Positions 1 to 7,843 of a stretch of 64,000 nucleotides of DNA are shown in pieces. Numbering within the stretch: the first letter of the stretch is position 1; the number at the start of each line of letters is the position of its first letter. The position numbers were made by a program, and so were the translations under genes. Location of the stretch: positions 55,756 through 119,755 of the forward strand of contig JAIYAT010000014.1 of assembly GCA_027488905.1 (NCBI GenBank), written 5' to 3'. The notes beneath the pieces are model-generated. The model ran no database searches. It was not told where the DNA came from and saw nothing but the letters and a program-made list of their open reading frames with translations. This DNA comes from Bacteroidota bacterium. GTDB lineage: Bacteria; Bacteroidota; Bacteroidia; UKL13-3.

Positions 1-728
1 CAATTACTGATAGGGTTAGTAATAAACATTGGAAATTGCTTGGTTTCTCCAGAGGAGCTTGTAGCGTACAAACCCACCGTAATTGGAATATTTCCTTTAT
101 AATCCATTTCAAAATAAAAGGGTGTAAACCTTGGCCAACTTGTATAAACTTGTGAGTAAACTTCAAGAATTCCCTTTGGGTCGGCACTTTTCAATTCAAT
201 TCTACCAGCGAAATTCCCAGGTGTAAATGCACCTTCTCCCTTATCTTTAATAATAGTATCCCCAGCTTGTTTCAAAGCAGGGTTGTATTCAAACCTCGAG
301 CCATTGCCATCAAAATCCTCAATAAAAGGGAAAACTGTATTGCTCAAATATGAAAAGGTAGCCTCAACGGTATCGGTTTCGAGTTGAACCAAATCAACCT
401 CTTTAGAGAAAGAGGTAAACATTGGGTAAATAACTCTTTGTTCTAAATTTCCATCCGACTTTACCGCAGCCGTAAATCTAATTTTAGTTTTACCTACCTT
501 CTGAATTGGAACGTTTGCATCAATAAAGTGCAGGCCTCTAACTATCTCATTCTCAAAAACCCAGACATCATTGATGGCAGCGGAAGGAAACCCTTGAGAA
601 TTGTCGGATGGTGTTTTAAAAATAGGCTTTGCAACATGCACATAGGAAGGTAAAAACACCTCTCTGTCAGAAACTTTGCAGCCATACAACAATAATAATC
701 CAATAAAAATGATATTTCGAATTCGCAT
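1..728 (-). CDS. Putative lipoprotein, cut by the left edge
   Basis: The ATG is at 728-726 and the frame stays open to the left edge, so about 242 residues of the N-terminal part are visible and the stop lies outside. The protein starts with a short hydrophobic segment ending in LLLLYGC, a lipobox with the lipidated cysteine at residue 17, so it is probably anchored in the outer membrane or periplasm. The rest is rich in beta-strand-like stretches and aromatic residues. I recognise no domain. It lies 30 nt downstream of the oxidoreductase gene on the same strand and may be co-transcribed with it. Function unknown. Confidence 0.75.
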   Translation of the reverse strand, partial: MRIRNIIFIGLLLLYGCKVSDREVFLPSYVHVAKPIFKTPSDNSQGFPSAAINDVWVFENEIVRGLHFIDANVPIQKVGKTKIRFTAAVKSDGNLEQRVIYPMFTSFSKEVDLVQLETDTVEATFSYLSNTVFPFIEDFDGNGSRFEYNPALKQAGDTIIKDKGEGAFTPGNFAGRIELKSADPKGILEVYSQVYTSWPRFTPFYFEMDYKGNIPITVGLYATSSSGETKQFPMFITNPISN

Positions 729-758
729 CCCTTGCCAAACTGTTATTTAACAAAAGTA

Positions 759-1688
759 TTATCTTTTATTGATATTTAGCTTATCAATAATTTCGTGGGC
801 TACCTCCAAACTTTGGAAATTGTTATAGTGTGTTCTTAAATTTAAGGAATGATTAGAGATAGAACTAGCAAAATAGGATAATTCCCTTTTTATCATTTCA
901 GACAGGTTTTTAGTTTTTGCAATGTTTAATTCTTGTTCTGCTTGCTCGGGTACGGAAGCATTTAACATACTCACCTTAAAATTATCCAAATTAAGATTAT
1001 AAGTGCGGTTCTTTTGAAAAAAGCGAACTACATTCTTTTGCTCCGATTTAAAATTACCACATACCATGTTTAGCACACATCCATTATCAAATTCAATTCT
1101 GGCATTAATAAAGTCGATATGACTATGGTGCAAGGAAGCACCTGTGGCCCTGATACGTTTCACATTAGCCTTTACTAAACTCAAAATTAACTCCAGTTCA
1201 TTTAGCAATAAATCAAAAACCAAATTTTCGGCACTGTAATTAATAATGCTTTCGTCAAACCTAGCGCATTCTATGTAAAACGGATTATCAAGCAATCGCT
1301 TCAGCATTTGATAATTAGGATGAAACTTATCATGATGAGAAACATGTAATTGAATATTTGCCTCATCCGCCAGTTCATTTAATTCTTTTGCTTCCTCCAA
1401 GTTTTCACTCAAAATCTGATTCACAAATACATGCTTACACTTTCTAATAGCCTGACTTGCAAACTGGTAATGAGAACCTACGGGGGTTAAAATATCTACT
1501 GCTTCAACTTTGTTGATGAGATCCTCATAAGTGTCAAACCTCACCAATTTATATTTCTCCTCAATCAATTTAGCACTGGCACTATCATGGTCATAAAAGC
1601 CAACTAGGTCGAACTCTTTCAGTTCAACCAGCTTCTCTATATGACGTTTACTAAAATCGTTGGCGCCTGCTATGCCAATTTGAATCAT
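759..1688 (-). CDS. Gfo/Idh/MocA-type oxidoreductase, atypical active site
   Basis: The 309-residue protein has an N-terminal Rossmann fold (MIQIGIAGAN at 1-10, then a D-H-D acidic turn near 33-35 that would bind the ribose of NAD(P)) followed by a C-terminal alpha/beta dimerisation domain, the layout of Gfo/Idh/MocA sugar or inositol dehydrogenases. Members usually carry an EKP motif whose lysine is catalytic. Here the aligned position reads N-Q-I (residues 90-92), so the lysine is missing. The protein may bind a dinucleotide without the usual redox chemistry, or work by another route. The family assignment is from sequence pattern only. It is transcribed away from pcm and toward the partial lipoprotein gene. 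Confidence 0.75.
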   Translation of the reverse strand: MIQIGIAGANDFSKRHIEKLVELKEFDLVGFYDHDSASAKLIEEKYKLVRFDTYEDLINKVEAVDILTPVGSHYQFASQAIRKCKHVFVNQILSENLEEAKELNELADEANIQLHVSHHDKFHPNYQMLKRLLDNPFYIECARFDESIINYSAENLVFDLLLNELELILSLVKANVKRIRATGASLHHSHIDFINARIEFDNGCVLNMVCGNFKSEQKNVVRFFQKNRTYNLNLDNFKVSMLNASVPEQAEQELNIAKTKNLSEMIKRELSYFASSISNHSLNLRTHYNNFQSLEVAHEIIDKLNINKR

Positions 1689-1923
1689 TTACTTTATTGA
1701 TTGGGTCAACAAATGTATTTTTTGAAACCTATATAAATGCGACATCTTATTTTTAGATTTAAACAAGTTTACCTAAGCTTATCACAAAAATTATACACCC
1801 AACATTAAATATTTACATGAATTTATTAAAAGTTGCCTTTTTGAGAATGTTTGCTGAATTCTGTTAATAAAATAGTTCTTTTAGGGTTGCGAATTCAATC
1901 GCTAATCAGTCAATTTGCAAGTT

Positions 1924-2574
1924 ATGCTTCAACCAGATACTTACAAGGATAAAGGTGCCAGAAAACTTTTGGTTCAAGAATTAAAAGAAAAAGGAATAAC
2001 CGATGAGAAGGTGCTGCATGCAATTGCCAATGTACCACGCCATCAATTTATTCATAAAGATTTTAGGCATCATGCCTATTTGGATAAAGCTTTTCCTATT
2101 GGTGAAGGCCAAACCATTTCACAGCCTTATACTGTTGCCTATCAAACCCAATTACTTCAGGTTGAACCAAATAATAAAGTTTTAGAAATAGGCACAGGAT
2201 CTGGCTACCAAGCGGCAATTTTAATTGAAATGGGTGCCAATCTTTTTAGTATAGAAAGGCAAGAAAAACTATATCTTAAAACCAAAAAACTATTCATTGA
2301 ACTTGGCTATAATGCCAACCTCTTATTGGGCGATGGTTCCATAGGATGTGAAAGCGAAGCTCCCTTTGATAGAATCATTGTTACGGCAGGTGCCCCAAAA
2401 ATGCCCAATTCCCTAATTCAACAACTTGCCATTGGTGGCATTATGATTATTCCTGTGGGTGATAATAACAAGCAAACCATGCATATTCTTATCAAGAAAA
2501 CTGATGGTACTTTAGAAAATATAGCCTTGGATGAGTTTAGATTTGTGCCACTCATTGGCACCCAAGCTTGGTAA
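1924..2574 (+). CDS. pcm: Protein-L-isoaspartate O-methyltransferase
   Basis: Pcm methylates L-isoaspartyl residues formed by spontaneous protein damage, using S-adenosylmethionine, and so starts their repair in the cytoplasm. The 216-residue product carries the family hallmarks in order: VPRHQFI near residue 37, GEGQTISQPY near 58-67, the SAM-binding motif VLEIGTGSGYQAA near 85-97, and DRIIVTAGAP near 148. Length is normal. I chose the ATG at 1924; an in-frame TTG at 1915 would add three residues. The gene runs convergent to smpB, with only five bases between the two stop codons. Confidence 0.92.
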   Translation: MLQPDTYKDKGARKLLVQELKEKGITDEKVLHAIANVPRHQFIHKDFRHHAYLDKAFPIGEGQTISQPYTVAYQTQLLQVEPNNKVLEIGTGSGYQAAILIEMGANLFSIERQEKLYLKTKKLFIELGYNANLLLGDGSIGCESEAPFDRIIVTAGAPKMPNSLIQQLAIGGIMIIPVGDNNKQTMHILIKKTDGTLENIALDEFRFVPLIGTQAW

Positions 2575-2579
2575 TTAGC

Positions 2580-3029
2580 CTACTCTACGCGCTGCATTGC
2601 CCTTTTTACGTCTCTTTCTTTTATGGTTTCTCGTTTGTCAAACGACTTTTTACCTTGCCCAATGGCAATTTCTAGTTTTAGAAAACCTCTTTCCGACTCA
2701 TAAATTTTTATAGGTACTAAGGCAAATCCCTTTTCAGAACCTTTTACTTTTAATTTATGTAGTTCGCGTTTTTTCAAGAGTAATTTCCTGAGCCTAAAAG
2801 GCTCATGATTATTGTAACTTGCATGTTTCAAGGTGCCAATATTCATCCCTTTGATAAACAATTCATCATCCTTAAAAAAACAATAAGACTCACTGATGCT
2901 GCAATTTCCCATCCTAATGCTTTTCACTTCTGTGCCATGCAATTGCATTCCAGCCACAAATTTTTGAATTAGGTTAAATTCAAATGATGCACGTTTATTT
3001 AATATATTTACCTCTTTTGGTAGCGCCAT
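2580..3029 (-). CDS. smpB: SsrA-binding protein SmpB
   Basis: SmpB binds tmRNA and delivers it to stalled ribosomes in trans-translation. The 149-residue length is typical. Recognisable parts are the N-terminal NKRASFEFNLIQKFVAGMQLHGTEV-type start with the G-T-E-V-K-S-I-R core near residues 32-40, the LLLKKRELHKL segment in the middle, and the basic C-terminal tail KRETIKERDVKRAMQR (131-146), which is disordered until it enters the ribosome. It is followed upstream on the same strand, after a 19-nt gap, by the thioesterase gene, so the two may be read together. Confidence 0.95.
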   Translation of the reverse strand: MALPKEVNILNKRASFEFNLIQKFVAGMQLHGTEVKSIRMGNCSISESYCFFKDDELFIKGMNIGTLKHASYNNHEPFRLRKLLLKKRELHKLKVKGSEKGFALVPIKIYESERGFLKLEIAIGQGKKSFDKRETIKERDVKRAMQRVE

Positions 3030-3048
3030 TGGATTGCAAAAGTAGGTA

Positions 3049-3444
3049 TTATGAACTTAACTCCGCAAAAAGCCTTTCAAGTTTTGCCTTCTTCAATATC
3101 TTTTGGCCTTGCTCTCCGTGTGCTACCAATCTTTCACCACACTTAACTTCATAACCGCAAACAATTTCGTTTCTTTCTAAGCTTTTTATCACCGAAGTAA
3201 TCTTTATTTCTGAACCAACCAATGCTGGAGAAACATGGTTGATGGTTAAAAAAGTACCAATACCCTCTTCATCTTCTTCCTTCATCGCTAAAACAAATAG
3301 CCGGCAACACCATTCTGCATCTCTTCCTAATGCAAAAGTGGCATAAACAGGGTGAACGGTACCTGTTTCAAAAGTTGCAGTATCACTGCTTTGAACAATA
3401 AGTTCAAAAGTCATTTCATCCCCTACTTTAAATAAATTTATCAT
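3049..3444 (-). CDS. Hotdog-fold thioesterase, FlK-like
   Basis: The 131-residue protein fits the single-hotdog acyl-CoA thioesterases related to fluoroacetyl-CoA thioesterase FlK. The visible pattern is a Thr-rich segment F-E-T-G-T-V-H-P-V-Y-A-T near residues 25-36, a central helix ALGRDAEWCCRL, then GIGTFLTINHVSPALVGSEI near 61-80, where the conserved His sits, and a late G-E-R-L-V-A-H-G-E-Q strand. The substrate cannot be read from sequence. The gene sits between smpB and the Nramp gene: its start codon is 1 nt from the Nramp stop, which suggests translation from one transcript with the manganese genes. Confidence 0.7.
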   Translation of the reverse strand: MINLFKVGDEMTFELIVQSSDTATFETGTVHPVYATFALGRDAEWCCRLFVLAMKEEDEEGIGTFLTINHVSPALVGSEIKITSVIKSLERNEIVCGYEVKCGERLVAHGEQGQKILKKAKLERLFAELSS

Positions 3445-3445
3445 A

Positions 3446-5323
3446 CTATTTAACCACTAATACTGGAATATCTAATTTATGCCGAACAGCCTCAACTGTG
3501 CTTCCAAATAACAAGTCCTTTATACCTTTATGCCCATGTGCCCCCAAAACAAGGAGCTGAGAATTGCTTTCAATAACAATCTTTGATATCCCTTTAGCTC
3601 TAGCGCCATAACCAAGTACATAATCCACCTTATACCCACTAGCCTCTAATTGATTGGCATATTCTTTCATAACACCAGCATCATATAAAGACTCTTCATC
3701 CATAACCTCTTCCCCATATTTAACAGCAGTAGCAGATTCAATGATATGTATCAAAACATATGCTGTTTGCTTTCCTCCTAAACTTACGGCATGCTGTATA
3801 CTTAGTTTATCTTGCTTGCTAAAATCAACAGCAATAGCAATTTTGTCAAATTTTGAAACCTTTTCAAAGACCAGTTTATCAACTGGCAAATGTGGCGTCA
3901 ATCGCATACTTCTGGCCTTTTTAAACCAAGGATGAAAGCTTATGTATCCTAATAAAATACCAACATAAGTTAATACTATAAAAATTAGGTAACTAAAAAT
4001 TTGGTTCGAACCTACCTCTGAATCTCTAAAACGTGTTACTTCGTCTATTACCAAACGAATATTTAATCCTACAATAATTATGGCAGATGCCCATGCCAAT
4101 ATCTTTACCCAAGGTTTGTTCTTAAATTCACCCATTAATTCTGGGTTATTTGTAAAGTGAATTAAAGGAATTACTGCAAATCCAAGTTGCAAACTCAAAA
4201 TTACTTGGCTCAAAATGAGTAATTCTCCAAGCTCTCTATCTCCAAAAAATACGAGCGTAATAACAGCAGGTAAAACAGCAATTAGGCGTGTTAGCAATCG
4301 TCTAATCCACGGGCTGATTCTTAAATTTAAATAACCTTCCATTACTATTTGCCCAGCCAATGTTCCAGTAATGGTAGAACTTTGTCCTGCAGCAATTAAA
4401 GCAATAGCAAATAAGGTAGGTGCCATGTTTCCAAAAATTCCGTTTAACAAGGTATGTGCATCGGTAATGTCTGCAACACTATAATGACCATTTTTGTAAA
4501 AAGCGGCTGCTGCCAAAATAAGAATGGCTGCATTAACAAAGAATGCTGCATTTAAAGCTATTGCCGAATCTAAAAAATTGTACTTTAATGCACCTTTTAT
4601 TCCCTCTTTGTTCTTTTTTATTTTTCTGGTTTGAACCAAAGAAGAATGAAGATATAAGTTATGAGGCATCACGGTTGCGCCTATTATGCCAATTGCAATG
4701 TAAAGCGACTCACCATCTAGTGCGCTAGGAATAAAACCACTCGCTATTTGGCTAAATTCAGGTTTAACAATTATCATTTCGGCAAAAAATGAAAGTCCGA
4801 TAATGCTCACCAGACTTACAATAAATAACTCAATTTTTCTGATTCCTTTATTTATCAAAAACAACAATAAAAAAGTATCTAAAACAGTAATAAGAACACC
4901 ATATAACAAGGGCAAATCAAATAGCAAATTTAACCCAATTGCCATTCCAATAATCTCGGCTAAATCTGTTGCGGCAATTGCAATTTCTGCAAGTCCATAC
5001 AACGAATAGTTAACCCAAGATGGGTACTGCTGCCTGCTGGCTTGGGCCAAATCCCATCCTTTGACAATACCTAATTTCGCTGATAAGGTTTGCAATAAAA
5101 GTGCAATCCAATTACTTAATAATAAGACCCAAATTAAACTATAGCCAAACCTGCTACCTCCGGCAATGTCTGTGGCCCAATTACCTGGGTCCATATAGCC
5201 TACACTTACTAAATAGGCCGGACCAATAAAGGCAAGAAATCGTCGCCAACTGCCCGAACTTTTAGTAGTATCTACACTTTCATGCACCTCACTTAATGAC
5301 TTTTCCGACATTTCTTTTTTCAT
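3446..5323 (-). CDS. Nramp divalent metal transporter fused to a UspA domain
   Basis: This 625-residue inner-membrane protein is a proton-coupled Mn2+/Fe2+ importer of the Nramp/MntH family. The metal-binding DPGN motif (Y-M-D-P-G-N near residue 43-48) and the MPHN motif (V-M-P-H-N-L-Y near 217-223) are both intact, among about eleven hydrophobic segments. After the last membrane segment the protein continues into a cytoplasmic universal stress domain (about 490-625) with the nucleotide-binding signature G-A-H-G-H-K-G followed by F-G-S-T. Ordinary MntH is about 410-450 residues, so the C-terminal 135 residues are an addition. The start codon overlaps the end of the upstream regulator gene by 4 nt, which marks an operon. 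Confidence 0.92.
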   Translation of the reverse strand: MKKEMSEKSLSEVHESVDTTKSSGSWRRFLAFIGPAYLVSVGYMDPGNWATDIAGGSRFGYSLIWVLLLSNWIALLLQTLSAKLGIVKGWDLAQASRQQYPSWVNYSLYGLAEIAIAATDLAEIIGMAIGLNLLFDLPLLYGVLITVLDTFLLLFLINKGIRKIELFIVSLVSIIGLSFFAEMIIVKPEFSQIASGFIPSALDGESLYIAIGIIGATVMPHNLYLHSSLVQTRKIKKNKEGIKGALKYNFLDSAIALNAAFFVNAAILILAAAAFYKNGHYSVADITDAHTLLNGIFGNMAPTLFAIALIAAGQSSTITGTLAGQIVMEGYLNLRISPWIRRLLTRLIAVLPAVITLVFFGDRELGELLILSQVILSLQLGFAVIPLIHFTNNPELMGEFKNKPWVKILAWASAIIIVGLNIRLVIDEVTRFRDSEVGSNQIFSYLIFIVLTYVGILLGYISFHPWFKKARSMRLTPHLPVDKLVFEKVSKFDKIAIAVDFSKQDKLSIQHAVSLGGKQTAYVLIHIIESATAVKYGEEVMDEESLYDAGVMKEYANQLEASGYKVDYVLGYGARAKGISKIVIESNSQLLVLGAHGHKGIKDLLFGSTVEAVRHKLDIPVLVVK

Positions 5324-5982
5324 CTAGATTTTTTCAATAAAACGTTTCGAGCAACTTCATTGCTAATCATTATTGGAATTCCTCCCTCTATTTTTATTCT
5401 TAGTGATTGGTCAAAATCACTTTTAGAAATAATTTCAATTCCTTTTCCTAGAACCAGTTGGTTCTTTTCTAAATGTTGCAAAAACAAACTGCTATGATTT
5501 ACCACTCCACTGATTACACCAAATTCACCAATTCCCAATTCACTTATTTTATAAAGTTCAATTCTTTGAATCAACCCATTCTTTCCTGGAATGGGATCTC
5601 CATGCGGGTCGTTTTCTGGAAAACCAAGAAATTCATCTAAACAATCAATTAATTTGGTTGACTTTATGTGCTCTAGTTGTTCAGCTATGTCATGAACTTC
5701 ATCCCAGGAAAAATTCAACTTGTCGTATAAAAAAGTCTCCCATAACCTGTGCTTTCTAATCATTTCCAAAGCCATCTTCCTGCCCAACTCTGTCAACTCT
5801 ACTCCTTTGTATTTGGCATAACTGAGTAATTTCTTTTCTGAAAGCTTTTTAACCATATCCGTAACAGATGCAGCTTTTGTTTGCATAATTTCTGCAATTG
5901 CATTTGTGTTAACCGAAATTCCTGACTTTTCTTGAAGTTTATAAATTGCTTTTATATAATTCTCTTCTGTAAATGAATACAT
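5320..5982 (-). CDS. mntR: Metal-dependent DtxR/MntR-family repressor
   Basis: The 220-residue protein has the three-part layout of DtxR/MntR regulators: an N-terminal winged helix (about 1-65, with AEIMQTKAASVTDMVKKLSEKKL as the recognition region), a helical metal-binding and dimerisation part with H-x-x-W-E and E-x-x-E-H-I (about 90-125), and a C-terminal SH3/FeoA-like domain (about 150-220). It overlaps the Nramp-UspA gene by 4 nt and is read first. It probably senses Mn2+ or Fe2+ and represses its own operon through the perfect palindrome just upstream. Manganese rather than iron specificity is inferred from the Nramp partner. Confidence 0.9.
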   Translation of the reverse strand: MYSFTEENYIKAIYKLQEKSGISVNTNAIAEIMQTKAASVTDMVKKLSEKKLLSYAKYKGVELTELGRKMALEMIRKHRLWETFLYDKLNFSWDEVHDIAEQLEHIKSTKLIDCLDEFLGFPENDPHGDPIPGKNGLIQRIELYKISELGIGEFGVISGVVNHSSLFLQHLEKNQLVLGKGIEIISKSDFDQSLRIKIEGGIPIMISNEVARNVLLKKSR

Positions 5983-5993
5983 ATTGCAATATT

Positions 5994-6021
5994 AATATTT
6001 TTAGACTAGTCTAAAAATATT
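5994..6021. promoter_or_regulatory. Operator palindrome of the mntR-Nramp operon
   Basis: A perfect 28-bp inverted repeat (two 14-bp arms, centre between 6007 and 6008) lies 12 nt upstream of the mntR start codon. Its core TTTAGACTAGTCTAAA has the TTTAG-RYY shape seen in DtxR/MntR operators. It sits in the divergent gap between mntR and the small gene at 6084, so it could also affect that gene. Binding by MntR is inferred from position and symmetry. Confidence 0.8.
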
Positions 6022-6083
6022 TTTTCATTTAATCTTAAAATCAATTTTTTATTTAAGCTGTTCATTCTTTAATATTGAATCAT

Positions 6084-6248
6084 ATGTGGAAAAAGTTTAG
6101 TTCTTATATCGCTTTCTGGAGAAAACCAGATCCTGACAGTCCGTCATCCTTTAATTTAAAAGTCATGCACGGAATCAACAGGATAAGTATATTTATGTTC
6201 ATTTTTGCGCTAGTTGTCATAGTAATTCGGCTGGTACGGTCTTTGTAA
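6084..6248 (+). CDS. Small single-pass membrane protein
   Basis: This 54-residue open frame begins MWKKFSSYIAFWRKPDPDSP, continues with FNLKVMHGINRIS, then has one hydrophobic segment (about residues 34-50) and ends with a basic tail VIRLVRSL. Short proteins of this shape are familiar from Bacteroidota genomes next to a zinc metallopeptidase gene, but I know no function. The start is supported by the codon-like composition and the 23-nt gap to the metallopeptidase gene on the same strand. It could be missed because of its size. Confidence 0.7.
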   Translation: MWKKFSSYIAFWRKPDPDSPSSFNLKVMHGINRISIFMFIFALVVIVIRLVRSL

Positions 6249-6271
6249 ATTTTCTTTTAAATTTTAATAGC

Positions 6272-6943
6272 ATGATTATATATATTATTATTCCATTGGC
6301 ATTAAGTTTTTATGTTAGTTGGAGGTTTAAGTCAAAGGTCAAAGAGTATTCACAAGTAGGTCTTGCCAATCACATGACAGGTGCTGAGATAGCTGCCATG
6401 ATGTTAAAAGATAATGGCATTTATGATGTCGAAATTTTGAGTTCTGAAGGAGAACTAACCGACCATTATAACCCAGAGAAAAAAACTGTTAATTTAAGTC
6501 ATGATGTATATTATGGCAGAAGCGTTATTGCTGCGGCAGTTTCTGCACATGAGGTTGGTCATGCAGTGCAACATGCAAAAGGATATGCTTGGTTAAAGTT
6601 TAGATCTTCTGTTGTTCCTGTGGTTAGCATTGCCTCAAAATATGTGCAATGGATTCTTTTAATTGGTGTTTTTACAATTAATGCATTTCCAGCATTGTTG
6701 CTATTAGGAATTGTATTGTTTGCATTAACTACAATATTTTCAGTTATAACCTTGCCAGTAGAATTTGATGCAAGTAAAAGAGCATTAGCTTGGTTAGATA
6801 CAAAAGGAATTGTGAGAAAAGAGGAATATCCAATGACCAAAGATGCCTTAAAATGGGCAGCTAGTACTTACATAGTTGCAGCAATTGCCTCAATTGCAAC
6901 TTTACTTTACTACCTTCAAATATATATGGGAAGAAGAGATTAA
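6272..6943 (+). CDS. Membrane-bound zinc metallopeptidase (YugP type)
   Basis: The 223-residue protein begins with a membrane segment, followed by a soluble part carrying the zincin motif HEVGH (residues 93-97), then two or three further hydrophobic segments in the C-terminal half (about 110-165 and 195-215). This is the pattern of the YugP-like zinc peptidase family. Usual length is about 225. Natural substrates of the family are poorly known; a role in membrane protein turnover is only a guess. The gene follows the small membrane protein and precedes prmC on the same strand. Confidence 0.85.
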   Translation: MIIYIIIPLALSFYVSWRFKSKVKEYSQVGLANHMTGAEIAAMMLKDNGIYDVEILSSEGELTDHYNPEKKTVNLSHDVYYGRSVIAAAVSAHEVGHAVQHAKGYAWLKFRSSVVPVVSIASKYVQWILLIGVFTINAFPALLLLGIVLFALTTIFSVITLPVEFDASKRALAWLDTKGIVRKEEYPMTKDALKWAASTYIVAAIASIATLLYYLQIYMGRRD

Positions 6944-6965
6944 TCTTCCTTACTTATTATCTGCT

Positions 6966-7808
6966 TTGAATTCGACTGAATACTTTACCTTATTGGTTAA
7001 AGACTTATGCCAACTTTATGATGAAAATGAGGCGAAAGCCCTCTCCTATTGGATATTTGAAGACATTCTCCTCATTAAAAGAGCACACCTCAAAATCATT
7101 GAAAAGGAGTTTAATTTAGGCGAAGAATTAAAGCTGAACCAAGTTAAAGTAAGATTACTCAAAGGCGAACCCTTGCAATACATTCTAGGCTATGCATGGT
7201 TTAAAGACTTAGTATATAAGGTAAATCCAAGTGTGCTCATTCCTCGCCCAGAAACTGAAGAACTTGTAGATTGGGTGCTAAGCGAACAGCATAATTCAAA
7301 TTCGTTTCTAGACATTGGCACAGGCAGCGGATGTATTGCAATAAGCCTGAAACATGCCTTGCCTTTAAAAGAAGTTACAGCAGTGGATATTTCTGAGGAG
7401 GCGCTAGCAGTTGCGGCAAGCAATGCCAAACAAAACAATTGCAAAGTGAATTTTATTATAGCCTCTGCTTTAAGTTCAAGTGGACATCAAACCCTACAAA
7501 ACTTAAATGCAGAGGTTTGGGTAAGCAATCCGCCCTATATTTTGGCCTCAGAAATAACACAAATGCACCCTAATGTGCTAGAATTTGAACCTCATTTAGC
7601 GCTGTTTGTAAATGATATAGACCCCTTACTTTTCTATAAAGAAATCACTGACGCCTTTATTGGTTCAAACCGAACCCATAGCCTTTACTTTGAAACAAGC
7701 GAGTTTTATGAGGAAGCCTTGAACCAATGGCTACCGTCGACGGGCTTAAAAAGCCATTTACGTAAAGACATGCAAGGGAAAACACGGATGCTTAAGTTGA
7801 TGAAATAA
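6966..7808 (+). CDS. prmC: Release factor glutamine methyltransferase
   Basis: PrmC (HemK) methylates the glutamine of the GGQ motif in release factors 1 and 2. The N-terminal helical domain that holds the release factor is followed by a SAM-dependent methyltransferase fold with F-L-D-I-G-T-G-S-G-C-I-A and the catalytic NPPY motif (VSNPPYIL). V-L-I-P-R-P-E-T-E marks the start of the catalytic domain. The start is uncertain. An ATG at 6876 would overlap the metallopeptidase gene by 68 nt, so I prefer the in-frame TTG at 6966, which gives 280 residues, the usual size. Confidence 0.88.
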   Translation: MNSTEYFTLLVKDLCQLYDENEAKALSYWIFEDILLIKRAHLKIIEKEFNLGEELKLNQVKVRLLKGEPLQYILGYAWFKDLVYKVNPSVLIPRPETEELVDWVLSEQHNSNSFLDIGTGSGCIAISLKHALPLKEVTAVDISEEALAVAASNAKQNNCKVNFIIASALSSSGHQTLQNLNAEVWVSNPPYILASEITQMHPNVLEFEPHLALFVNDIDPLLFYKEITDAFIGSNRTHSLYFETSEFYEEALNQWLPSTGLKSHLRKDMQGKTRMLKLMK

Positions 7809-7843
7809 TTTTATTATTTTGCCAGCTTAATATTCAAATTTTA

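Noticed and set aside
5450..5475. AGAACCAGTTGGTTCT inside mntR as a further operator or as a copy of the dispersed motif
   Set aside because: It is an inverted arrangement with a different core from GGTTYRAACC and lies well within the coding sequence; single occurrence.
6876..6965. A longer start for prmC at the ATG 6876
   Set aside because: It overlaps the metallopeptidase gene by 68 nt, and the added residues are just the overlapping frame; the rest has the normal PrmC length from about 6966.
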